In this document: positions 26,186 to 39,340 of the stretch, one piece after another | Layout of the letters: every line of letters begins with the position of its first letter | How positions within the stretch are numbered: position 1 is the stretch's first letter | Origin: Chlorops oryzae | Lineage: Eukaryota; Arthropoda; Insecta; Diptera; Chloropidae | DNA length: 64,000 nt | Reading direction: 5' to 3' | NCBI GenBank assembly: GCA_020466095.1 | Contig: CM035808.1 | Location: 34,018,502-34,082,501, forward strand | Position numbers and translations under genes: made by a program | The notes under the pieces: generated by a model | What the model saw: only the letters and a program-made list of their open reading frames with translations | Told to the model about the DNA's origin: nothing | Databases searched by the model: none

Positions 26186-26728
26186 ATTCTTTTCATTTTC
26201 TTCCTTATTAATTTATTTTGTTAATTTTTTTTTTTGTTGGCTCATTTTGAATTTAAGCCAAAAATACAAGGGTAAAGGTCATACGTGTAAATATACTTGG
26301 TATGATTGCAGCCGCACACCCGGAATTCCGGAAGTGGTTCTTATGTGTCTAACCAACCATGCCAACATGTATGATTCCGATCTTTTACTTTAGCCTTGTT
26401 TTTTTTTTTGTTTTGCACACGTACATGCATACAACTGAAAAATTGTAAACAAAAAGTAGGTACTATAATATAAAAAAAACAAAATATTTATTTCCTTTTG
26501 TTGGCTTTGCACGTTTGCGAAATTGCGAATGTGAAGGGTTACATTTTCTTCAATTGAAATGGCATCTGAAGAATAATATTTGAAAAAAAGAAAAAAAAAA
26601 ACGATAATGAAACAAGTAATACTTGGATTTTCATAGTCCAAAGGCGTTTGCTTACCTACAAACTTTAGGAAGGCGTTGAAATTTTCTTCTGCTCTTGTAC
26701 TAAATTAGAAGAACAGAAAATCTTCGTC

Positions 26729-29700
26729 TCAGTTGATGCCAATCGAATCGTCAAATAGGTGACCTAGGGTTGTTGCAGTGCTTGTGATAGCAGCTGAGAG
26801 GTGTGTTTGAAACTGTACCAGATCTGTTGAATGTGAAGATTGTGCCATTGTTACTTTAGGAGCGATGGCTGGATTCGTTATCGTAATGGGTAATTCCAAA
26901 GAAGTCGGAACAGTTGATAACGGGGTTGAAACACCGATAACGGCAAGACTATCGTCGAGATTCGGACGAATGCCAGGCGCATTGCATTCGACAGTAGAGG
27001 CCACTGCTGCTGCTGCTGATGTCACTGTTGTTGGTAAATCGATTCCAGCTTTTCCGCTAACCAAAGCCGTAGACGGTTTCTCAAGTGTGGACATTATGGG
27101 CGTTTGATTGAGTACAGCATTTGTTTCACTGGTATGTGCTGTTATCGGTGGTGTTAGGTGCGCCTGCGGTAAAGGTGGCGCTTGAAATACTATGCTTCCA
27201 TCGCTAGCCAATAAATGCAGACCAGCTGCACTGGTACTCAGACTCGTCTCGATTTGTAAAACATCATTACCATAAAATTCGGAATTGGCTAAAGCAACTG
27301 ATAGTAGATCCGCTGAGGAACCTGCCTCCGAAAGACCAGTAGCCACAATCATTTGATCTTGCAGCAACTCAATATTCTGGCTATCATGCTGGGCTTTAAG
27401 TGCTGTCAATACTTCACGTGTTAAAACGAATTCGGTTCCATCATCGGTAACGAGTTGAGTATTCGCTTCGGGATGGGAAAGCAATTGTTCAAATGTTGCC
27501 GCATCAAGTATGATCTGTTGATTTTCCAAATTCAGTACAATAGCATTATCGCTGGAATTGTCGACGGCACCGTCGTTTATATCCGAATCAACACCGATAC
27601 CCGAATGCGGTAGCACTGAATCGTTGCTTGATTGTAGCAATAACTTGAAAGCAGCTTCGTCTGTTGAGCTCCCATCACTGCTAAACGTTGAGGAGGACTC
27701 AAGCAGACGTGCTGACAAGAGTGAATCAGTTTTTTCGCTAGCCGAACGAATTTGTCGCTGTTGAATCGAGGTGTTTGTACTGCCGGACGCTAATCCAGAT
27801 TCATTATCATTCGAAGGAGCAGGCGGCTGATCGACAACAAGTTCTGGCAGCATACCTTCATATGCTTCCGGTGGTACTGGCACTAGTTGATTTAGATCGG
27901 TATTCAGATAGTGTGGTACGTTATTGATAGGCTTGTACATATTATTCACTAGCATGCAGAGTAGAAAGGTATCTGCATAGCCTGGAATCGGTTGAATCGG
28001 TACAGCTGTTATTTTTGCTGTGCTATTGATTTGCTATGGAAAGAGGATGAAATTATTGAATTGAAAAAATGAGTAGGTTTGAAATGCAAATCTCACCTCA
28101 GAGTCGCTAACCATTTGACTGTCCTCATTGCTTGTGATCTTTGTCGATGGCAGTGACGTTGAAGGAAGATCTGTAGTAGTTTCGGCTTTTTCTTCAATCG
28201 ACGAATCGAATTTTTTTTGTTTTTGAGCCTCATGTTGACTCTGGGCCCAGGTTTTCGATGCGGGGCTGCTGTCTTGTTGAGTTTTCTTTGGACTTAGTTT
28301 GGGTTGTTGTTCATTGATGGTTGTCATTTTGGATACTTTCGCCGGCGGAGAAGCTCTAACGTCCATCGCTGGAGCCGAGTTCAGGCGCCGATTACCATAC
28401 AGATTAGAATGTGATGCACTGGTTGAGACAGGAGTTGTCTGTGAGCTACGTCGTTTCGTTGGCTTGTTACTTGATACTAACACGGTGTCTGCCAATGCGA
28501 GGGCTTCAGCAAATTTGTGTTGATGCTGCTTAACGGTTAGAGTGCTCGGTAGGTTGACAGTATTACCAACTTGCTTTCGTCCGCCGGTTGAGGCAGCTGG
28601 TGACCTATTTGGCGAGGGTGACTGCGTCGAAATGCTGCCTCGTGACTGTGGTGATGGAATTCCAGCAGAGGATGTTTGACATTCATTTTGACCTGAAGTG
28701 GTGACAGGTTGCAGGATATCGGTTTGCCAAAGGTTTGTCGGCGTGGTTACATTACTTCGTGATGGCTTCTTTGGCGACGAAATGCGTTCATTGCTCAATG
28801 TAATGGGCATTTGACTGGTATCTGATGATGGTGAAATTATCCTCTCTTTGCGTGTTATTTTCACCTGCGGACAGAGCGATTGTACATGCGCGACGACAGC
28901 ATCACCATCTGTCGCACCGCCATTATCTTCGAACGAGTGCTTTCTCTTAAGCGGCGATGTGACATTCGGTTTTGAAGATTTACTATGTTGAGCGTTGTTC
29001 ATACTGTTCCCACTGGCAGCTAATATGTTGGCAATCTGCGTCGAAAGTGGATTCGCTACGTCCACGTTTATGCGTACTTTTTCTACGTTTGGAGAATTCG
29101 TCAATGGAACGGGAGATGTTCCTGTACTCGCATTGTCTGATGTTGAAAATCCAGTTGGAGTTTTTATATTTGTATCAGTTTCAACGGAGGAGGATGAGAT
29201 ACTTAATTCAGCTTTACACTCTGGAGAAAACTTTTCTGAAGAGAGCGCTTTTGTTTCTGTTGAATCGTCAACCAATTTACTTTTGGACTCAACGCTCGAA
29301 GAGTCTTCGGATTTCTTGTTCTTATCGACACTGTATTCGACATCCCAGCGAGAAACTTTTTTGCTCGTACTCTGCGGAGAATCTGAGCGTGAAAACACTT
29401 TATCCGAAACAATTTGAGAATCCCAGCGTGAGGATTTTTTCATTTGATTTTGTGAAGAGTTTGTACATGTGGAGGAGTTTTTATCGGGAAATGATGGAGA
29501 GCCAACACGTGGAGAATTTTTCTCTAAAATTTGTGGAGAAGAAGCTCGTATCGGCTTCTTTTCCTCGGGTTGTGCAGAATCCCATCGAGATGATTTTTTA
29601 TTTGAATCCAAAGCAGGATCTGTGCTTTTGTTAACACCTTGTGGGAATGGGTCGCTTGTGTCATCTTTTTCAACATTCTGTGGTGACTTAATTTGAGAGT

Positions 29701-32700
29701 CTGATAAATCCGGTTCAGATTTTTCACCAGATGGAATTTGTGTTACGTTCACGTCGGTGGAAACATTTTGTTCTTGCGTATCTTCCTGAATATTTTCGGT
29801 GGCCTCAATTCGATCTACAACTACTTCAGATTCCTTAGAGGCGTCCATTTTATTTGAAGCATCGCTTTGATCCTCTTTATTTTCTACTTCAGCAAATTCC
29901 TTCTCCCCATTTTCCGAGTTATTTCGATCAGAAGAATTTTTCACGTCCTCAACTCTTTCGTGGTCTAGAGATTTTTGTGATTCAATTTCGATTTTGATTT
30001 CGTTTAATACATTTCCGTTCTCAGTTTCAACGATCGGTGTTTTGGATCTTTTTAGCTTCGGACTCTTCGGACAAATTGTAGATTTATCAATGGGACTCTT
30101 TTCAATTGTTGCTGTACATGGTGAAGGTTGTTGTTTTCTTTCAGATTTACCAACATCTCCAGCTGCTTTACAGTCTTTTGGAGTTGGGGACTTGGTCTTT
30201 TCGAACTCGGCATCCTTTATTAGTTTTGCTTGACGACTGGAGGATCTGGTTGGAGTACTTCGCTTATCAATATTTGCGGGACTTCCCCGTACACTATCTA
30301 CTGGTGAAAGCGAAACTTCATGCAACGCTCCGAGCGAAGGTTCTTCAGAGTTTCGCTTTATTTTATCTCTAGTTAATCTTCTCGGAGAGTCAATTCTAAA
30401 TGGTGAGGGCGTTTCGGTTCTGGATCTCCGTTTTCCGACAGTTTTTTTTACTTTATCAAAAATTTGCTCCTGTTGCAGCTGCTCTTGTTGCTGGTCCTGA
30501 TATTGATGCATCTGTTCATCTTCCTCCTTCTCCTCTAATTTATTTTTCTTCTCATCTTTAAGCTTCTTCTGATTTGGATGTTTCTCTTGATCTTGATGTT
30601 TCTCCTGATCTTGATCTTTCTCCTGATCTTGATCTTTCTCCGGATCTTTAAGTTTTCTCCATCTTGATGTTTCTCGCGATCTTGGTATTTCTCTTGATCT
30701 GATATTCTCCTGATCATGATATATCTCCTGATCTTGATGTTTCTTCTCATCTTGATGCTTCTGTCGATCTTGATGTTTCTCCTGATCTTGATATTTCTCC
30801 TGATCTTGATGCTTTCTTCTGATCTTGATGTTTCTCCTCATCTTGATGTTTCTCCTGATCTTGATCTTTCTCCTGATCTTAATGTTTCTCCTGATCTTGA
30901 TCTTTCTTCTGATCTTTAAGTTTCTCCTCATTTTGATGTTTTCACGGTCTTGATCTTTCTCCGGATCTTTAAGTTTTTCCTCATCTTGATGTTTCTCGCG
31001 ATCTTGACATTTCTCCTGATCATGATATATCTCCAGATCTTGATGTTTCTTCTCATCTTGATGCTTCTGTTGATCTTGATGTTTCTCCTGATCTTGATAT
31101 TTCTCCTGATCTTGATGTTTCTTTTCATCTTGATGCTTCTGTTGATCTTGTTATTTCTCCTGATCTTGATGTTTCTCCTGATCTTGAAGTTCTCTCATCT
31201 TGATGCTTCTGTTGATCTTGATGTTTCTCCTGATCCTGATGCTTCTGTTGATCTTCATATTTCTCCTGATCTTGAAATTTCTCCTGATCTTTAAGTTTCT
31301 CCTCATCATGATGCTTCAGTTGATCTTCATGTTTTTCCTGATCTTTAATTTTCTCGTCACCCCGACACTTCTTGTGATCTTGATGTTCCTCCTGATCATG
31401 ATGCTTTTTTTGATCTTGTTTCCTTTCATTCTCTTCCGTCTCGTCAATCTTTTGTTCTTTGGCATTCAACATTTTCTTTGGCGATTTGAGTTTTCTCGTA
31501 TTTTCATTTGATTCATTTTCATCCTGCTCATTTCCCGACAAAGCTTCATGCTGTGGACTTTCAATTTCATCTTCATCCTCTTCGATTTCTAGCAAACTAT
31601 CGTCATCTTTGACTATCGTCAAAGTGACTTTTGCATTTTTACCAACAAACTCCTCAGTTAGCTCATTATCGACATCGGTCACTGGTGTCAACAAGCGTTC
31701 ATCATCCAACGATGATGCTGGCGAACCAAATTCAGCACCCGCTTCAGAAACACCCAAAGAGCTAGTCTCATCAGTGGGTGTAAGCGGTGCTGTTATCATA
31801 TTACGACTCGATGCACGTGAACCGTTTCCAACGTTCAGTGCCTCATCGTGTACCGCCGCGTTAATGGATAGATTTGGTGTTTGGGTTTTTGAGCGTCTAC
31901 CACGCACAATATTCGTGGCATTTTCCATTGAGGGTTCACAACTAAAAAGCTCCACTGGTGAATGCCTAATGAACGGTATTGACGTCTCGTCCTCCTCAAT
32001 CAGCTGACGCATAATGCGATGATTGTACGGTTTGCGGCTAGATCGTTGGACAAAGACCATTTCCGAAATATTCTGAACAGTTTCGGTTGAAATTGGAGTC
32101 ACATCCGTTTTAACGTTTTCCGAAAGATCGGATTTTCCGTTAACCGGCGAATTTGCAGTGCTCTGCTCTTTGGGGTCCACTTTTGCGCGACCACGTTTTC
32201 CGGTATTGCTTCGAGTTTTTCGCTCAGTTGTCATGGTGGGTGATTTAGCGTTGGAAAGATTCTTATCCTCCTCCGTTTTAGATTCTTTTGTTTGAATATC
32301 TAAGAGCTCCGTTGATTTTGTTACCATTACTTCTGGCGTTGCTACACTCTCGCCGCCGCCGCCATCATCTACTCGCACACGATTACGTGACTTGAAAATA
32401 CGCTTGCCGCGCTCTTTGATGGGCAAACCTTTAACGGAAGCGGGTACAGCATCTTCCTTCAGTACTTGTGCAACGGTTGTCGTCGTCTGTTCCAATAGAT
32501 TATCGATTTCTGCACTCAACTGCTTATCACGCTGTTCCGTGGCAGATGATGATTTATTGGTCGTGGTTGATTTGTCTTTATCTGGCGAGCAGTATTTTTT
32601 CTTATAATTTGCGATCGATTGCAGAACGTCGACTTCGTTTTCATCTTCCTCTTCTTGGAAATCGAAACAAGAGAGTGTTGCACTCGATGGACAGGTGATT

Positions 32701-34739
32701 GATTCCGTTGTTTTTGCTACGGCGGTTGTTGGTTTTGTTGTCACTGTTGTGTCACCACCACCACCACCACCACAATCATCACCATCACTGGTAATTGCTG
32801 GCTTTCCATGCGAGTCAGCTGTAAGAGTATTATCAGTGGCAATCGTCTTTTCAATCATGGGATCATCAGCCGTGGTGATTGCATCATCCGCCAAAATCTT
32901 TCCTCGTTCATCGCGCGTTTTAACGATACTGCTAGCGAAATCCCGCCGATGATCCTTCTTTGGAATATTTCGTATGCGCTGCGTTAATGCTTTAGATGAA
33001 ACCTCATGTGATTGCGTTGCGGATGATACGACTAAAGTTTGACCTTCACCTTCAAGGGTCTTCATGGACACTATCGTTGGCGAACGACGCTTAATCGACG
33101 TAACTTCTGAGGCTAATTGCAAAACGTTGGGAGATTTACTTTTTCTTGATGTTGTTGGCAAAGAATCATCGTGATTTTCATCTTTATCCTCATCACTCCA
33201 ATCCGCTAGTAAACGTTGCCTTATCTGATCAGAAGTTTTGCTATCTGTCGGTGAAATAACACCATCACTCTTCTGTCTATTCGTTAAACTATCACCATCA
33301 TCGCTATTCTCAAGCTTAATGGGGGAAACTGTTCCCTGTGTTTCATCGATTTCGATTTTCACGTTAGCAGCCGCCAATTCATCAACTGTGGGTGAACTAT
33401 TTTGTACAACATTACGTGGGGAACGTAACGAACGTTTCGATACTTTTGGAATTGGGCTTGCTTTCTTCCGATTGTTTGTGGCTGATAAATTTTCAGATGC
33501 AATGGCCTCAATCGGTTTGTTTTTGACCTCTTCGATAATTTCATTTTCAGTTTTTAAAGGTGTGCGTGTGCTGCTGCTGCTGTTGCTCACCAAGGTTTCA
33601 TCGGTGGCCACTGGTGTTTTCAACGATTCGGTAATTGTGGAGCTGGGGGTGATAAATGATGTTGTACTTGATCGCTTCGGGATGATGTTAGTCACTGGTG
33701 CACTGGTATTACTGTGTGATCTCCGATGCATAATCAGTACATTTTGTCGCATCGTCACAAATTCACACATATTGCAGCGATATTGACTGGACGCTGGGGA
33801 GCACGGTGTCACTGAGGCTGACGATGATGCTGTCGACAATTTATGTGCCGTTGTTGCTGCCGATGCTGGTGAGTTTGCAGGCGTTGATAGGCTTAGGAAA
33901 GTACGACTCGGCGTTATATTCAGAATTGTTGTCACTGAGTCCTTGAGGGGAAAAGCAAGGAAAAATATCGAAATTATGTAGGTATCTATTTTGTGGATAA
34001 ATGTATAATCTAATTGCTTACTCTTCGGGAAGAAGATTCGTACTGATTAATGGTTCCATTACTTTCATTTAACCCGACATTACTGCTTTCATAAAAGTCC
34101 ATCGACTGTCGCATTGGACTGATTTCCCACATTTCTTTTACGAGCCCACCACCGCGATCGTTGATGAGTTTTGTTGTTATTTGTGTTGCTGGTGGTTTCG
34201 TTCGATTTTCAGCGAGTTTAACATCGTCGGGAAACTTTTCCATGAAAACTTTTTTAGCATTATACAGTGCTATTGAGCAGAATAGGATAAAATGAAAAGA
34301 GATTTCTTTTTTTTTGATATATTTTTGACCTACCTAAGCCTTTTTTAATGAATTCATTCTTCTTGGAGCACTGGAACGGGTAGACTTGCTTCGAATTTTT
34401 GGCGTATTCACTAAAAGATTAATGAATAATAAATACAAGAAATTAAATATTTCGTACTTACAAAATTTTTATAATTATAAAAAATATTGCTGCATACATT
34501 TAGGCAGAACTTGATTTTAAATCGAAGAAAATGCAACAATTCAGATCCATTTGATTTGGAATAAATACTTACTAAGAGTCCTCTTGAAAGAATTTCACAA
34601 CGCAGTATGGACGCTTTTTCAATTGATGAACATCTTCGGGAAGTCGTTTCTCATCGCCAATCACTTCTCCCGGCCACCAACTGTTTCCAAGTTTTACCCA
34701 AACTATATCGCCGTCCTTGTAAGCGTGATCTTCTGACAT
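26729..34739 (-). CDS. Large PWWP-domain and C2H2 zinc-finger protein, disordered, with coding minisatellite
   Basis: Exons on minus: 34573-34739, 34334-34410, 34022-34269, 28097-33941 and 26729-28033, about 2,550 residues. The ATG at 34739 opens MSEDHAYKDGDIVWVKLG. Residues 1-85 form a PWWP domain (GNSWWPGEVIG, RPYCVVKFF, VYPFQCSKKNEFIKKG), a fold that reads methylated histone H3 and DNA. A single C2H2 finger lies at about 218-242 (YRCNMCEF, then HRRSH). Then follow long Ser/Thr/Lys/Glu-rich disordered sequence, an 18-bp coding repeat (30555-31415), and many SSRWDS-like boxes (29330-29600). The last exon has a more ordered end (INSTAKITAVPIQPIPGYAD; ENQQIILDAATFEQLL; DDGTEFVLTREVLTALK). The two large open blocks (31125-33935 and 28034-30931) are in different frames, and the discrepancy falls in the repeat. 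Probable nuclear chromatin factor. I do not recognise a specific orthologue. Confidence 0.8.
30555..31415 (-). repeat. Coding 18-bp minisatellite (6-codon unit) in the PWWP gene
   Basis: About 46 tandem copies of an 18-bp unit. On + the consensus is CTCCTGATCTTGATGTTT; in the gene's frame on minus it reads K-H-Q-D-Q-E. All three minus-strand frames of the unit are open: KHQDQE, NIKIRR and TSRSGE. Indels not divisible by three at about 31195, 30935 and 30805 switch which peptide is read. At 31151-31153 the KHQDQE frame contains TAA in place of a His codon. Confidence 0.85.
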
Positions 34740-34863
34740 TTTGAGCGGCTTCTCTTAAAGGCCTTCAGAGGAGTTTTATTGTTCGGCTGTGGACTTTTTG
34801 AACGATTGAGGAATTTTAATCGACACCGGAACAGTTTCTCATAAATTTCTCGCACAGGATTAC

Positions 34864-35152
34864 ATTTTTGCTACAATAATAAAAAAAAAATTTTTTATTT
34901 AGTTTTTCCATTCTTAAACCAGAGTTGTATTTGGAATATCGTACATTAAGAGTGCAGATTGAGCATGGATTGTTCTTACTATTATTACTTACCAAACCAA
35001 TTTTTCTAATTTCTTTTTTCAGTGAGCATATGAAAATACTCGAGCATAAACCGGATGAGGCATCCACGATTGGGGGATATGGCGAAATTTTGTCACTTCT
35101 TGACTGTGACTCATCAGCGGCTTTGGAAAGCCTAAAGAGTTCCAATTCTTGA
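34864..35152 (+). other. Possible terminal exon or gene remnant divergent from the PWWP gene
   Basis: After a good acceptor (TTTTTTATTTAG ending at 34862) an open frame reads FSILKPELYLEYRTLRVQIEHG. After a second acceptor (TTTCTTTTTTCAG, near 35021) it reads EHMKILEHKPDEASTIGGYG and ends LESLKSSNS with TGA at 35150-35152. The peptide composition looks protein-like. There is no ATG upstream and the donor between the blocks is weak, so this could be the 3' end of an unannotated gene, a relic, or chance. Confidence 0.25.
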
Positions 35153-35985
35153 AACATTATAAGTACAACCAAATTTTTGAGCTTCTGAGAATTATAGCAC
35201 GCGGCTTGAAAGATGGTAGCTTAGTTTTCTTCAGTTTTATAAACCCAGTTCCTTTAAGGTGTTTATCGTTTAAAGAGTGGATATGTGCAGAGTTTTTATT
35301 TACTCATAGGCTCATAATAATGAACTTAATTATCGAAAAAAGGCAAAACCTTATCAACCTCCCCATCGATTCCCACTTGGACCTTTTGTTCATCATGGTG
35401 ATACCAATTTTTGAAGTTTTTTCGAATGTTTGGCTTAAAATTATCTATAGATGTGGGCGTGGTTGTAGAGTACATCGCTCATTATACATATGTTATGTCG
35501 TTTCATGTCGTCCTCTCGAAGTAAATATCAATGCAAAATTTTGAATGGTTTCGACTTGTTACAATTATGTTTTAAAAATTTATTTAATTTGTAGGCGTGG
35601 CATTGAGTGGATCACGATCACTGTCAAAGCATTATTGTACCTATTAAACAAAATTTCAATTAGCTCGGCCTCTTGGTCCTTTTGAACCATTGGATCAATA
35701 CGTAGGACCTAGTGCGGTAAAACGAGTCCACGGAACGATCGATAAAGGTCTCCTTATATATGTATGTCTATACTTGCTATACTTTTATTTAAAAGTTGGC
35801 AACTCTAGTACATTTGAATCTTTAGTCTGTTAGAAACAGGGGTGAATGATCCTAATCATATTGGATTGATATTTTCAGGGTTTCAATTTTGCAATCGATA
35901 CTAAATTAATCCTCCATTTATCCAAAAAAAAAAAAATAATAATAATAAAATCGCCATTTAATTGAATTGTATTTTGCTGTGCTAT
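35153..35985. other. Gene-free stretch with dispersed-repeat traces
   Basis: 35340-35760 contains words such as GTGGGCGTGG and AATTTTGAATGG typical of the window's dispersed repeats, without clear ends. No coding signal. Confidence 0.4.
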
Positions 35986-35991
35986 ATTATA

Positions 35992-36255
35992 CAGTCCCTT
36001 GCCATATTATTAGATCCGTACTGCAAATCTACTTTCTTCATGCTTCTTCTTGTTATATGAACTTTTTATGTATATTGCTTGGTAGAACTTGGCGTCGTAA
36101 AATATCGCGGGTACTTTTTATAGTTTTTCCAACTCTCATAAGGTTAGTAATCGATTGTTAATTTCGATTGTTCATCGATCGTATTTTAGCTGACATGTTA
36201 TAACTCACGAAAACATCATTTTTGAGCATGGATCTAATAATATGGCAAGGGACTG
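35992..36255. mobile_element. Tc1/mariner-type MITE with TA duplication
   Basis: 264 bp. A perfect 26-bp terminal inverted repeat starts CAGTCCCTTGCCATATTATT. TA occurs on both sides (35990-35991 and 36256-36257). CAGT-type ends plus a TA duplication fit Tc1/mariner. No transposase. Confidence 0.85.
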
Positions 36256-37074
36256 TATGTATAAAAATTGAGGAGCTTAGGAACAAAAGGTGACATTTAC
36301 ACTTTTTATTTTTTCGAGTAAATTGAGAAAATTAATATTTTGGTTGATTTGCGAATTGTTTTGTATTGTTGTTCAACGTTTTATGTGTCACTTAACAGAT
36401 AGAATAGACCACATTTTAAACGAAGTTTGTACGGAAAAAGTATTATATAACTAAAAACAAGGTTAATATACACCGAGTTCACTTAATTCAATGTAGCTTA
36501 TTGATTGCGTAATAACTAGTAAATACACATATTGAAGATTACTACCTGTGTATGATATAAATGTTCCGTTTTAAATCAACTGTAAATAGCACTGGAAAAA
36601 TAAATTCAAAATGTTTTTATATACTTAGACTTTTTTTTTATACTTTATTAATATTGTTTCCATATTTAATTAAATCATTAGTATTATTTTCTTTATTATT
36701 TGTTTCTATTTAAACTTTTCTCTTTCATCTCTTTAATATTTTCATCCTTTTGGCGACCTTGACTCGCAGACTCCATTTCGTGGGCAAACTGTCTTAAACA
36801 ATTACCTAAACGACGATTTTAATTTGCATTGGTCAAGAAGCTCAATTGGCTTATGTTGCATCAATTACTTGGCGAACGTGTCTTTAAGAATTTTTTCACT
36901 CCCAATTTTCATCTGCGTTTGAAAATAACCAGTTTTAAAAAAAAATTTTCACTAATAATTCAGTTCTTTTTAAATTATTTTAGTAGAAATCGTTTTGCCT
37001 TAAAAAACAACTACACTCTGAACAAAAAAAAAAAAAAGCTGTTAATTGAAAAAAAAAATCCAGAAAAATTCCCG

Positions 37075-37145
37075 CCGCCAGTAGGGATAGAACCCCGAAG
37101 CTCAGGACGGTCAACTCACAGCTTAAACAACTGAGCTATTGAAAA
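37075..37145 (-). repeat. tRNA-like module (SINE head), degraded
   Basis: On minus it reads AATAGCTCAGTTGTTTAAGC (A-box region) and GGGGTTCTATCCCTAC (B box), followed by GGCGGCGGGAATTTTTC. The same downstream tail follows the module at 52529. The stems do not pair well, so it is a tRNA-derived repeat, not a working tRNA gene. Confidence 0.6.
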
Positions 37146-37539
37146 CTCTGGAGACGGTTGATCAGAATGCGAACTTATACGTCTAAGTGAACGAAAGCGA
37201 ATTTGAACATAAAAAGTAACTGTTTTTCAACTGTTTATTTGACTTCCTTTTCCAGTGCATTTAACGCGGAATACAGTTAATTTGACCACTCTTACTTTAA
37301 ACTGTTTTAAGTAGTTGATTTAACTGTTCTTATTTCTCTCGGTGTAGGTTTTAAAACTAAACCAATATGAACCACCAAAGTTTTAATCAAATGTCACCTT
37401 TTGATTTTAAAGCTAGTAAATGACACTTTTTGAAATTTACTTTATGAAAAATGTTACCTTTTGAAACACATTAAAATAGCCAAAAAAATTAAATTCAAAA
37501 TGTTTTTATATATAATACATTCAAATTTTTATTATACAT

Positions 37540-38460
37540 GCAATTGCTCACAATCAATTTCACAACAATCACATTCAGTAATCTCATCATCTTCGTCGTT
37601 TTTGTCACTGATGCTGATTTCATCTAATATTTTACAATACCATTTTAAGGCTGGATCCTTCTTCCAGTCTTTTCCAAACTGTCTTAAAAGCAAATTTCCT
37701 ACGTCCTTTTTTTTCTCGCAATTTTAATGAAATGTCCCAATTCTTTCTCAATTAAATTGACATTGCTGAAGCTCAGTTCGTCGTTTTAGTAAGTTTATAC
37801 CCCTTTCATCTGCGGCGGTTTGAAATCTAAAGTTTTTTATATGTTTTCACTATGGCTTCAGTTCTGTTTTTTACTTCTTTCTTTTGTATGGATATGCGTT
37901 TTATGTCCCTTATACCATCAATTCTTTTAAAATATTTATCAAGGCTCTTTATATCATAATATTTCCAATCTGTATCTAGAAAATGAACTTTGCCATGCTG
38001 GGATATTATTTCTTGATAATGTTCTTTAATGGAAATTACGCTTATTTTTCGAGCGTATGTTATGTATTAACTGGTCCTTATTTTTTTATTTTTTATTTCT
38101 CAGCAAAATATAAGCTTATGGTCCCAAACTACCAAATAATGAAGTTTGGTTTCGATCCGATAATGTTTGATGGGCGCGGAAGTCACTCAAAGTTTAAAAA
38201 TCCATTTGTATGAGAAAAAACCTGGTTGTGTTAGTTTTATCAAAATTTAACACATAACATATAATTTCTCTAACCAAATGTAATGGTATTCCATTGACAA
38301 TAGATTGGTCTTTCTTTGAAGCTATAACAACATAAAATCGATTGTATTTTGCACAGCCAGGACTACTGAAAGTCAATTTTTTAGGAAATTCAAAAGATGC
38401 TTCGACTTGGAGGTCTTGGATAGCCACAAAATTAGCAGAAATGTTTTTAATATTCATATT
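37540..38460 (-). pseudogene. Decayed transposon-encoded protein, unassigned
   Basis: On minus, protein-like segments occur in several frames: NIKNISANFVAIQDLQVEAS and IVNGIPLHLVREIICYVLNF (38194-38457); ISIKEHYQEIISQHGKVHFL and DTDWKYYDIKSLDKYFKRID (about 37850-38040); LLLRQFGKDWKKDPALKWYC with an acidic Cys-containing end ITECDCCEIDCEQL (37555-37710). Stops and frameshifts separate them. The first part of the middle segment is present again at 40260-40500. A transposon protein is inferred from its place between TIRs. I do not recognise the superfamily. Confidence 0.5.
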
Positions 38461-38989
38461 TGGAAAATATACAAAAAAGCCCTTCGAATGAGCCGATATG
38501 AGAAAATCGGATTACTCTTTACCTTACTTGAACATACTAAACAATTGCTATAGATTTTTTTAGGACAAAATTTTTAGGCTCTTAACTTTAGCGGGGTGAG
38601 AATTGGTCATGGTCTCAAATAATTTTAGTCTTCGCGTTAGATTCTAAACTTGCAATTCATTTCGCAACATTTGATACCAAAATCATGAAATTTGTTTGGC
38701 GGTTTCTGCTTATATGGAAATGATTAAAATTTCAATATTTTTTTTGGTTGTAAAAAACAGCTGAATTTCACTGCTTTAAATGCATCAACAGGTAAATGGT
38801 ACAATATTTTTTGGAATTAATGCTTCAAAAGAAGTGGTATTATGTGCAGACATATATATAATATGGTTTTTTTTACTATGATCTTCCACTTTTCCAAAAT
38901 TTCATGAAAAACTGCGCATTTTTAGCAATTTTGGGGAATTTTAACAATTTTTTTTCCTTTTTAGGAAATTTTGAAAATTTTTCAAACTT

Positions 38990-39340
38990 TTAATTTTTTT
39001 ATTTACAGCCGTTGTAAAGTTAAAATTTGACCACCATTCGCGAAATTCGCAAAAAATTTGATTTTCACTATTTTGAATGGAGTTTTCGAGCTAAACAAAA
39101 TGTCCTCTAACGGTTAAAATTTGGACCATGACCACCATTCGCGAAATTCGCAAAAATTTGATTTTCACTATTTTGAATTGGAGTATTTCGCAGCTAACAA
39201 AATGTCCTTAACGGTTAAAATTTGATCAAGACCACCATTCGCGAAATTCGCAAAAATTTGATTTTCTCTATTTTTGAATTGAGTATTTCGCTGCTAAACA
39301 AAATTTTAACGGTTAAAATTTTAACCATTCCCAAATTCGC
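38990..39340. repeat. About 100-bp tandem repeat, 3-4 copies
   Basis: Units begin GGTTAAAATTTGA and contain ACCACCATTCGCGAAATTCG and TTGATTTTC.CTATTTTGAAT. Copies start near 39013, 39112, 39210 and (partial) 39310, increasingly degraded. A single related fragment is at 51318-51360. Confidence 0.75.

Noticed and set aside
28299..33786. Many + strand ORFs of 70-220 codons
   Set aside because: They are antisense shadows of the PWWP gene. No independent starts, motifs or splice sites are seen.
39013..39340. CRISPR-like repeat array
   Set aside because: Four 100-bp head-to-tail copies without unique spacers, in a eukaryotic genome. This is an ordinary tandem repeat.
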